Assembly: GCA_015680685.1 (NCBI GenBank)
Contig: MNCI01011418.1
Span: 232,072 to 296,071 of the forward strand
Reading direction: 5' to 3'
DNA length: 64,000 bases
Origin: Gnetum montanum
Lineage: Eukaryota > Streptophyta > Gnetopsida > Gnetales > Gnetaceae
Both the position numbers and the translations under genes were made by a program. This document shows positions 55,389-64,000 of the stretch, one piece after another. Each line of letters begins with the position of its first letter. Positions within the stretch are counted from its first letter, which is position 1. The notes under the pieces are model-generated. The model ran no database searches, was not told the origin of the DNA, and saw nothing but the letters and a program-made list of their open reading frames with translations.

Positions 55389-56330
55389 TCAGTAGAGAAC
55401 CTTATCTTCCAGTTGAAATTTGACTTTCTTGATTTTAAGGTTATGGAACTTTTTGTTGAATGGATTGTGTAACTTGTTAGATGATAGAACCACTAATCTA
55501 CTTTTGTCTAGCAAGTTGAGACTCATTAACCTTTCTTTTTGTGCTTGACTCAAGTCAAGGTCAATGTCACAAGTTGTTGAAAGTGTATGAAGCTTAGATT
55601 GAATAGGAAGTGTTGGTAATTTTCCATACACAAGCTCATAGGGAGAATAGCCTATAGGAAGTTTCCATGTTGAGAAGTAGTCTCAAAGGGCATCATTCAG
55701 TTTTTTGCTCTAGTCTTTCCTATATTTGCTACTAGTTCTTGTTAGAATCCTTGTGATTTCCCTATTGGTAACCTCAGCTTGACCATTGGCTTGGGGGTGG
55801 TAGGATCTTATGAGTTTATGTTCAACCCCTAAGCATTGAATGAGCTTTTGAAAGGTAGTGCCTGTAAAGTGAGTTCAATTATCAAAAATTAATGCATGTG
55901 ACATACCAAACCTAATTACAACATTTTGTTGCATAAACCAAGTAGTAGTAGAAGATGTATAGTCGGTGATGGCTGCTACTTTTTCCCATTTCATACAATA
56001 GTCAACAACAACTATGATGTACGCCTTTTCATTTGACATGGGTGTGATGGGACCCATGAGATCAATGCCCTAAATGTTGAAGGGTTTCAGTGGTTAAATC
56101 CATTATTGAGGTCCATTCATTCGAGTAGTCATTCCACCATCTCATTGACATCATTCACAAGAGTGAACATATTGATGAGCATCCCTAAAAATTTTTTACT
56201 AGTAGTACCCTATGATTAGGATTTTAATGGCCATGTGTCTCCTAGCATAATGACCTCCGCAAGGACCTTCATGGGCATCTTGAAGAACATGTAGTTGATC
56301 AACATTAGGGACACACCAATGAACCAAGCC
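55389..56330 (-). pseudogene. GyF integrase
   Basis: Open pieces at 56057-55875 (MGPITPMSNEKAYIIVVVDY, catalytic-core start) and 55631-55389 (LPTLPIQSKLHTLSTTCDID, C-terminal). Between them are frames like QTYSPQANGQAEVTN. An HHCC-like region lies near 56190-56270. Confidence 0.75.
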
Positions 56331-56649
56331 ATTGGTGCACACCTTGTAGAGATGTCTATTAATCTCCATGAAGCATTTTACCTAGTGAAGAAACTATTGT
56401 TTCTTTTGGTGATCCAACCCTTGTGGCATCTCCTGAGTAAGAAGATAGGTGAGCATGCCATCATACCATTTAGGCTCAGTCAGAAATTATTTAGTTATAG
56501 CCCAGCAAAGAAAAGTTTGTCAAAAAACATATTAGATAGCAGGTTCTCCTCCTCTTTGTTGTCCCATCACAACCAAAACAAGTGATCAATGACCACATTC
56601 TCAATGCCCTTTCAATCTACCATTGTGAGATTGAATTCTTGCAAGATCA

Positions 56650-56943
56650 CTAGCCACCATATGACATGATGCTGACTATTGGCTTGTTCATTAAGAAGTG
56701 GATGACATTGTGGTTTGTGAGCACAAACACCTTATATCCAAGCACATAATGCTTGAACTTTTCTAGAGAAAACACCACTACCATCAATTCTTTTTTTGTG
56801 GTGGTGTAGTTCAGTTGTGCACCCACAATGCTTTGGCTGGCATAGTGGATGTAGTATGGACGTTTCTTATCATCCATTTGCATAAGCATAGCTCCCAAGG
56901 AATAATTTGATAGATCTATTATAACATGAAATGGTCTGGACTA
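56650..56943 (-). pseudogene. GyF RNase H
   Basis: LSNYSLGAMLMQMDDKKRPY and LNYTTTKKELMVVVFSLEKF. The upstream part of the domain and RT are separated from it by the LtrX2 insertion. Confidence 0.75.
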
Positions 56944-56945
56944 GT

Positions 56946-58670
56946 TGTATGCTTATTGAAACACCACCAAATTTGAGTAACAACACTTCAACTGCAAATT
57001 TGTCCAAGTGTTAACATAAGGTAAATTTATTCTAAGTGTTTTGGCCATGATCCCACTGCTGGGGCTACGCTTACTGGAGCATAGCCAATGTATCATGCAA
57101 CATAGAACCAAATTTGCAAAATCTTCTAAGTGTCAAACAACAACTAGAAAATTTTTTTAAAGTGTCTTACTACACTCACATCCATCTTGCTATGCTTTCT
57201 AAATAGGAAGTGTAGTAATACTACGGTGGCCAGTTTGCCTAAGTGTCAAGTCAAAAATTGTCAAGCTAGCTTAGCATGGAAGAAGAATTCAGCAGATTTT
57301 CTAACTCCTAAAGCTACCCCACTTGCTACACTCCCGAGTGTAGATAGCATAGTAGGAGCAAGGATTGCATTTTTTGCCAAATTTTTCTAAGTGTCTATGC
57401 TACACTCTATCCCATTTTGCTACGCTCGCTAACATAGCAAGTGTAGCAGCACTGGACTTCAATTTTTTGTAAGAATTACCCAATTGTTGTGCTACACTCC
57501 AAAGCATATAAACAAGAAAGTACCTCCAAAAGCTTCTAGAGCTCACCATAGGCCCTCGTTTTAGCTCCAGCACTCCTTCAGCAAGTAGGATTAGCAACTT
57601 GCACTCTTTTTGTATCCCCTCCATGTCCCAAAATTGTACCTATGCTTCATCCCACTTGAAAGAGGGGAGAACGTAGTCCTGGAGCTTGGCATCCAAATTG
57701 CACTATTTTACACTGTTTGTAGGTATATTGTGGTCTTGGCACATGCAGTCTTAGTAGTGTAGCCATAATCTAGCAATCCCTTGAGGTCTAGTGGAGCATA
57801 CCAGAGCATAGGAACAATTGTTCCAATGGGAGCATAGTAAAGGTTAGTGTAGCTACACCTACCCCTTTGCCATGTGGTGCTCAATCTGCACTTCACGCTA
57901 ACCTTAAGCCTATAAATACCCTTACATTTCCCACTTTAGAGGGTTGGCAATTCATTCTAGTGGTGGGCATTTGAAGCATTTGGCTAGCAAAATCCAAGTA
58001 GCAGTTAGCATCTTAGGGCATCATTTGAAACCCAAAGCACCCCATACACTAAAGAGTATCAGCACCTTGGCAACACCTTTGCATCCCACTCAACACCGCA
58101 AGCCTATAGGACACTACGAGAGCCAACCCAGTAGGCACGGGCCTTGTAGCAAACATCAATCTTCATCCTAGGACACCATAGAGACTCTGACTAAATTGCT
58201 ATTGCATCTATTTGTACACTACATACCTTTTCCAAGCTCATTTTTAATTGCTACGCTCCCTATCTGGGATGGTACCATTCTTTCTCTGTCTTAAACTCCA
58301 TTGCATTTTGAAAATTTCCTTCATTGCATCTTAGGCATTTTCTTCAACATTCAGTACCATGTTCATATTTTTCACTATTTTACATGTTTTTTGCACACTT
58401 GCACTATTTTTCTCATGTTAGGAAGCCTCGCTATGCTTAGGCTTAGTCTACCTTGGTACTACCGAGAGCATTGTTAGCACTTGCATTTTTGGCTAACCAT
58501 GCCACCCCCTGGTTGTGCGTAATACCCTGGTTGTAGCTAGTAAAGTCCCTGTTCGATCAATAAGACTGTCCAAGGCACTCTACCTCTATTTCCTAGCAAA
58601 GGCCCTCATGCGAAGGCAGGGTCAAGGCTGTGTGCCTGTGAACTAGCTGATGACATTTTTGGTCACTGCA
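56946..58670 (+). mobile_element. LtrX2: probable solo LTR inserted in GyF pol
   Basis: Splits GyF pol between PIL (minus, about 58675) and the RNase H start (56943). It begins TGTATGCTTATTGAAACACC as in LtrX1 and ends GGTCACTGCA. Flanks CTAGT (56941-56945) and CTAAT (58671-58675) may be a decayed target duplication. TATA box 57911-57918 and TCAATAAGA at 58557. No internal domain or second LTR, hence solo. Small open frames within (57187-57390, 57944-58171) are unrecognised. GyF lacks about 12 pol bases at the joint, so exact ends are uncertain. Confidence 0.5.
57050..57450. repeat. palindromic GCTACACTC/GAGTGTAGC motif cluster in LtrX2
   Basis: CTACACTC-CC-GAGTGTAG (57326-57343) is a perfect 8-bp inverted repeat. 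Related forms recur: GGAGCATAGCC, TTGCTATGCTTTC, AGGAAGTGTAGTAATAC, GCTACACTCTATCCC, and TGCTACGCTCGCTAACATAG followed by CAAGTGTAGCAGC. Confidence 0.6.
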
Positions 58671-58679
58671 CTAATAGAA

Positions 58680-59520
58680 TTGGAGTTTCTACAAGTTTCT
58701 CTTTTAGCTATTGGAATGCTTATTCACATTTCATGTTCTAGAAAAATTAAGCATCTTTCTTTGTCAACTTTACTAATGGCTTTATGATCTTAGAGAAATT
58801 CTCTATGAGTTGTTGGTAGTAGCTAGTCTGTCTAAGAAATGATCAAGCATCTTTGATAGTTTTTGGTTGGTGGGTTATTCCTTGGATGACCCTTATTTTT
58901 TCAAGGTCAACCTAAATTTTTTCTTGTGATATTCTATGCCCCAATAGAATGCCTTCTTGGATCATCAGATGACTCTTTTTCCAATTGAGCTGTAGATTTG
59001 TTTCAACACATCTTTTTGGCACTTGCATAAGGTGGTCCAGGGCTTGCTCAAATGTAGCTTCATAGGTGGAAAAGTCATACATGAAGACTTCCACACAAGT
59101 ACCAATTTGCTATTGAAAAATGCCTAGGACCAAGCATTGGAATGTAGCAGGGGCATTGCACAGACCAAAAGGCATCTTGTGATATGCAAAAGTTTCCCAT
59201 GTACTTGTGAATGTTGTTTTGGCTTGGTCCTTTGGCACGATCTGGATTTGGTTATAGCCACTATAACCATCTAGAAAACTATAGTAGTAATGCCTAAAGA
59301 TTGTGTCTAACACCTAATCAACAAATGGAAATGGAAAATGATCCTTGAATGTTGCCATATTCAGTAACCAAAAGTCGATGCAGACCTGCCACTTATCACA
59401 TTTCTTTGGCACAATCACAAGCGGACTAACAAACTTGCTATCTACAATGGGATAAATGAACTCCAGCTTGAGGAATTGTTTAATTTCCTCCTTGATGATT
59501 TGCTTTAGTTTGGGGTTCAA
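58680..59520 (-). pseudogene. GyF reverse transcriptase
   Basis: Minus-strand open pieces 59520-59314 (WQVCIDFWLLNMATFKDHFP), 59313-59110 (LDGYSGYNQIQIVPKD, KMPFGLCNAPATFQCL) and 59094-58912 (FMYDFSTYEATFEQALDHLM). The catalytic pair FIDD reads FMYD, so one Asp is lost. The first two pieces are separated by one TAG where GyE has CAA. Confidence 0.85.
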
Positions 59521-60035
59521 TCACCTCTGTGGCTATCTCTTTTGCTTCATGGCTAGATCAGTGTAGATGTGATGCTAGCATATCCTAGGATAAATCCCTA
59601 TGAATTTAGGATATGACTAGGAAAAGGGTATTGATAATTTTTCAACCACATTCAACAACAAATTTTTCTATTATAGAGCAAGATTTGCACTGATTATGAT
59701 CAACTTTCCATTTTTTATGAACACATATTTCATGTTGGATAGTAGAGGTTTTAGTTCAAGGGGCTCTTGCTAGAAATTTTTAGGAATTTCCAAATCTTTC
59801 CAATAGGTATCATCATTTGCATCATCAGAGAGTTGGTGATGAACTTGTTGTAGTTCATCTATGTCTATGACATATGCACATGTTGTGCTCTCAATTGGTT
59901 TCATGCAAAGTGTGTTGCTCTCAGAATCAATGGTCAGCTACTTAGTGCCCTCCTGTTTTATGGCTACTATGTATAGACACCTTTGAATTTTTACTTCTGG
60001 TGCATACTACTTGCATGCAGAGATGGATGCTCATT

Positions 60036-60713
60036 TCACTGCCCAAATTTTTTGCACACAATTTCACCTTGTATCACTATATGCGATGCATGGAACTCAC
60101 TTCTTCTCAATCTTTTTGAATGCATTTCATTAGATATTTTCAAAGAAAGATCTCTAATGCCCATTCTTACATTAATGGTGCTTAGCCATGTCCTTTCCAT
60201 GATGATTGGGAAGTCCCCTTTGCAGTTATTGACTTTGATCACTAGGAAATTAGCATGATAAGACCAACCACAAATAGTGGTCACAATGTCTTTTACTAGT
60301 TTTAATGGAATAGTGATGGATTGGTTTGCCAATTATAATTTGATATTGCTCTTCTTTAAAGGAGGTAGGTTCTATGCAGTATACATTTCATGAGAGATCA
60401 GGTTGACACTAAAACCAGAATTAAGAAGAGCCCTACATGGTTTGTTCCTAGCAATCTGCAAATAAATTAGAGGACTTCTAGGGTTGGATAATTTCCTAGG
60501 AAGGTTTCCAACATGGATCCAATAAAATATGGTGTGAGTAATCATCACAATATGGATCTTGAGAAATGTTTGGTTTGAAGGGGACTCGAAGGAATTTGAT
60601 ACAAAGGAAGATGGAGGAATAGGATTGTCAACCGCAGGTGTATTTGAGGGCTTAGGTGGATTGCATGATTGGAAGAAAGATCTTTTGTTTAATCGAGTAT
60701 CCAAGCCACTCAA
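60036..60713 (-). pseudogene. GyF aspartic protease region
   Basis: CRALLNSGFSVNLISHEMYT (active site NSG for DSG) preceded by NLPRKLSNPRSPLIYLQIAR. Then LVKDIVTTICGWSYHANFLV and FPIIMERTWLSTINV. It aligns with GyE 40457-40915. Confidence 0.75.
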
Positions 60714-61099
60714 TTGATGAATCAGTTGTAGATTAATGTACTTGGTAGTGTTGCATTATTGCGGTTTAGTTGGGAGTTCACCTTACATAGGTGCAGTAGG
60801 TGGTAGCTATGTTGAGGAAGGAGAAAGATGTGTAAGAATAGAAGGAGAATAAGGATAAGAGGTGATATCCCTTCTTACATGTGGAAAATGAGTTCAATAG
60901 TAATCAAAAGGATGGTAGTGATATTGGAAAGTAGAAACATAACTAGAGGAGTCACGTGGAGACAGGGGTTGCTAAACACAGGACCCATAGGAATTAGGTT
61001 GTTGGTAAGGGTATTACTGCCTTAGTGGTGCCAGTGCCCATGACTATAGTTGCTACCACTATTGATATTGCTGATATGGTTGTAGTGGAGTTTCACTTG

Positions 61100-62985
61100 G
61101 ATAATATTGTTGTTACTAGTGGAGTTACCTAGAATTATCTTGATGATAAGGCAATCTTCTAGATGTTTGCCTCTATGTGAGTCATGGATGTAAAGCATAC
61201 ACCCTAGATTCTTGTAAGTGTGACACTATGGGGTAGCATACCTTAGGATGTTTATATTAGCAAACATCACACCCACCATCATCATCTAATTCACTATCCA
61301 TAACTTCTTCTATCACAACAATCTTTCCCTTACCTTTGTGATAAGTACATTCAACTTCCTTGCGTCTCCTGTGCTCACAATCACTACCTTATTCTTTGGA
61401 ATCTTTAGCAATTTTTAAGATACCTTAAAGTTTTCTATCCATGGAGTCCCATAAATAATCAAACTTGGCCTTAATTTTAGATTGAAATTTTTGAAGGGGC
61501 AAGGCTGTCCTATTTACCATCTCATCAAGTGCTAATTCTTCCTCATTATCACAAAAGCAAACCTCCCTTGCAAATAGAAGGATCGCAATTATACTCTTTT
61601 GCACTTTCTCATTTTCTCAATTCATCTTCCTCTTTAGCTACCTACTAATTAATTTTTGGATCTGATAAGCACTTAATTCTAACAGTCACCCTTGGGCATA
61701 TATGCCAAGGGTTCTTCTCATTTTTGATCAAACCCTGTATAGAATCTAGTGAAGTTGATCTAGTTGAGAATAACCATGGCCAGGACATCTATGCATTAAG
61801 GAATAGTATCATTCAATGGTGACATCCAAGGGTTCCTATATTCCTTGTTTCCATCCTTGGATCTACCTTCTCAAGTTGGAAACTCTGGAGTATGTTTGAT
61901 ATTTGTCATTGAACAATTTAAGCATTGTACTCCATTGTTTGATAGATTCTAGTTCTAAGGACCAATACTAGTTTTCTATTTCTTTAATGAGTTTCCATGG
62001 GAACAACTTAAGTTTTTGCCACTCATTCTCTATATTTTACAAGGCACATGCATCTTGAAAAGCTTGGAGATGGTTCTACAGATCTAAGTTATATCCCCTT
62101 CAAATCAAGGGATATTTTTCATGTCTAGCCTTTTGATTCGACTATCCTTCACATGCCTTGTTGGAATTTGCATTGCCTCTATGATGTTTAGCATACTTTG
62201 AATAGTAAGTAAAGGGTCATTGAGGCCTTGATTTTTGTGCCTCTGATGCTCTTTACTACCCCTTCATTCATGGCATTGTGTCTTTCTTAAATGCCTACAC
62301 CTTGGTGTTGCCTTGCTTGATGATCCCTTCAATCATTTCAGTCCCATCAATCACCTTGATTATGGTCTTGCCCCCTGCAATTGTGATCAGAGCTAAAAGA
62401 AGAAGAGGATGATGATGAAGGTGAAGAGGAAGGGGGACTAGCACTATCATGGTGCCTACTACCACCTCTTTGATGATCATGATCTTGTTTCTTGTCTTTA
62501 TCCCTACCTTGACTTGCCTCTTTGAATCTTTCTTTGTCATTAGATCCATTCTTGCTAGAACTAGGATTGTGAATTGTGGATTGCAAGTTTTGGTTTTGTC
62601 CTCCTTCACCAAAGTCAAAGAGAGGAATTTCATTGAATGGAAAATCCCTAGAGAAGGGTTCTCCACCATATTTTTACTATAATAGGAATAGGAAATCATT
62701 AAATCCTTTTCCCTTCGTAGATTCATAATGTTGTTCTAACTGGTGATCCCTGAGACCTTATGCCTCAGTGGGATGATAATCCCTGACATCACTATCTTGC
62801 ACCACATACTCAACATAAAGTCCTTGGAGACTCCATCATATAAGCATTTTCTAGAGCATTATAGGAATAGATCGATGAGGCAGCAACACAATGTTGTCCT
62901 CCATGTCACATCACCGTAGCTATTCATCCTAGTGTAGGATGAAGGTGAAGTTTGGTACATCCTCATCAAGATGAGCATATACGGC
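61100..62985 (-). pseudogene. GyF gag, decayed
   Basis: YAHLDEDVPNFTFILH, then GGSRHHDSASPPSSSPSSSS (62586-62347) and a CDVC...YKHPKVCYPIVSHLQE zinc-knuckle-like motif near 61260-61200. Homologous in order to GyE gag. Confidence 0.65.
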
Positions 62986-63200
62986 TTGGTATTTTTGAGG
63001 CACTAGTGGATGTACTCTATTAGAATTGGGAATAGAATAAGTCCTATGAGAAGAAAAAATTTTAGATTATAAGAATAAAAATGTAGTGTGCTTCTTAAAA
63101 TTACTGTAGTAATCTTAAGATGTGATGTGACTCTAAGGTTCATTCCAACGATTTGAATAATTTTTACTAAGTCTTAGATAGCGCATGAAACAACCAAAAG

Positions 63201-63219
63201 GTCCTCGACAATAATGCCA
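63201..63219 (-). promoter_or_regulatory. GyF primer-binding site
   Basis: The minus strand reads TGGCATTATTGTCGAGGAC, a decayed tRNA-Asp-type site, one base from the LTR end at 63221. Confidence 0.72.
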
Positions 63220-63220
63220 A

Positions 63221-63676
63221 TGATGGCGAGGTACCCCTACACCCAACCATACAAATCACTAAGGCATTCATGCATGATCTAGTCAAATTTCATGGACCTA
63301 TAGTTCTCCAATGCACTGATTCTCTAGGAGGTGAAATGGGCATTGAGAATGTTTGTTGTCTTCTCAGTTCCACTCATGAAGTACAAGTATATGGTTAAGT
63401 GTAACTAAGATATGTGATTTTTATCATTTTTTATTTATAAGTTTAATTGCCTACAATAAGAATGAAAGGTAGAGTAATTTAAGATCTAATTCATCTACTA
63501 CCTAGCTAGCCTAACACAAGTACCTATTTACACTTTCCAGACACATCCTGAACACATATAGCACTGCTAGGCTACCAAACGTTAAGTGTTTCTAGGTTAC
63601 CAAGTGCTACACGTATGCTTAAGGTGGTCATGCTTGTGTTCATTAACAACTGGAAATTAATTGCTTAATTAAAGGA
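63221..63676 (-). mobile_element. GyF 5' LTR, partial
   Basis: Matches 52287-52741 and stops at TTGCTTAATTAAAGGA, where the LtrY start interrupts it. Confidence 0.85.
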
Positions 63677-64000
63677 TGATGCAAGCGGTTACTCTAGCGA
63701 TTTATTCTAATTATTAGAGTGGCAGTTTCTCTAAAATTGGAGTGGTAGTTTTTCTAATTATTAGAGTAGTTGCTCCCAAGTCTATAAATACAGTGCCCAG
63801 GCACACAATTTAGGGAGGAAGTCTTGAAAGAAAGTCTTTCAAGGAAAGTCTTTTAGGTGTCAAGTAGTGAAGCTTTTGTAGTTAGAGTATTTTCCAAGTG
63901 CTTGCAGCAGGAGGTCTAAGTGTGGATGGATCTTTATTTGAGCATTGTGTACTTGAGCACACCTTGTGTACGGCAATAAAGATGAGCTCTTGGATTCATC
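63677..64000 (+). mobile_element. LtrY: start of another LTR, runs off the window
   Basis: Starts TGATGCAAGCGGTTACTCTA inside the GyF LTR. It has CAAGTCTATAAATACAGTGC (TATA) and a CGGCAATAAAGATGAGCTCT polyadenylation region resembling GyE's LTR (GACAATAAAGATGAGCTTTT). AATTATTAGAGTGGCAGTTT and AATTGGAGTGGTAGTTT show a short internal tandem repeat. Confidence 0.65.

Larger units (their letters stand above)
52287..63676 (-). mobile_element. GyF: Gypsy-type retrotransposon, minus strand, lacking the third ORF
   Basis: On the minus strand: 5' LTR (63676-63221, cut by LtrY), primer site (63219-63201), gag (about 62985-61100), protease (60713-60036), RT (59520-58680), RNase H (56943-56650, split off by LtrX2), integrase (56330-55389), T-rich tract, spacer with box and hairpin, a bare acceptor-like site (53548-53511), polypurine tract and 3' LTR (53158-52287). 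Sequence just inside the LTR matches GyE's end (AATAATCCCATACCTTCC), so GyF equals GyE minus the third ORF. Confidence 0.85.

Overview
The window looks like nuclear DNA of a seed plant with a large, repeat-swollen genome. A gymnosperm such as a conifer is my inference, not proven. The reasons are one plant-type multi-exon gene with about 2 kb introns, AT-rich sequence, and some 50 kb of decayed LTR retrotransposons nested in each other. I found no bacterial, organellar or rRNA features and no intact tRNA gene.

Region 1 (1-9.1 kb) holds the only host gene: an aminoacylase-1-type M20 metallopeptidase (ACY1) on the + strand. Five exons (883-1481, 3596-3830, 6122-6259, 8159-8389, 8567-8671) join in frame to 435 residues, with a putative signal peptide and all metal and catalytic residues. 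Its introns hold LINE and SINE-like debris. The last intron carries an assembly scar: a 75-bp overlap left unmerged around a single n at 8507.

Region 2 (9.1-12.8 kb) has no gene. It contains a decayed minus-strand Copia LTR with its polypurine tract, a 282-bp tandem duplication and a 71-bp tandem duplication.

Region 3 (12.8-52.3 kb) is a nested stack, resolved from LTR ends and target-site duplications. GyA is an old Gypsy element (minus) whose 3' LTR is split into 12822-13455 and 31374-31595. GyB (Gypsy, plus, 13456-31373) sits in that LTR. CoC (Copia, plus, 14018-24507) sits in GyB's 5' LTR. GyD (Gypsy, minus, 15227-19757) sits just behind CoC's primer-binding site. GyE (Gypsy, plus, 36978-49530, 12.55 kb, near complete, perfect TTAGT duplication) sits in GyA's internal part. 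An LTR of another family (LtrX1, from 49883) follows.

Region 4 (52.3-64 kb) is GyF, a minus-strand Gypsy element with gag, protease, RT, RNase H and integrase relics. A probable solo LTR (LtrX2, 56946-58670) breaks its pol gene. Its 5' LTR is interrupted at 63677 by another LTR that runs off the window.

The five Gypsy elements are one related group of Tat/Athila-like layout: tRNA-Asp-type primer site, gag with a serine-rich tail and a CCHC-like motif, pol, a long noncoding spacer, then in most copies a third ORF before the 3' LTR. The spacer keeps its landmarks in a fixed order although the coding parts are wrecked: a T-rich tract, a 25-nt box, a hairpin with matched changes in both arms, and a branch-point/acceptor-like site just before the third ORF. 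That spacer is the most interesting unexplained structure here. All retrotransposon coding regions carry many stops and frameshifts and are described as relics.
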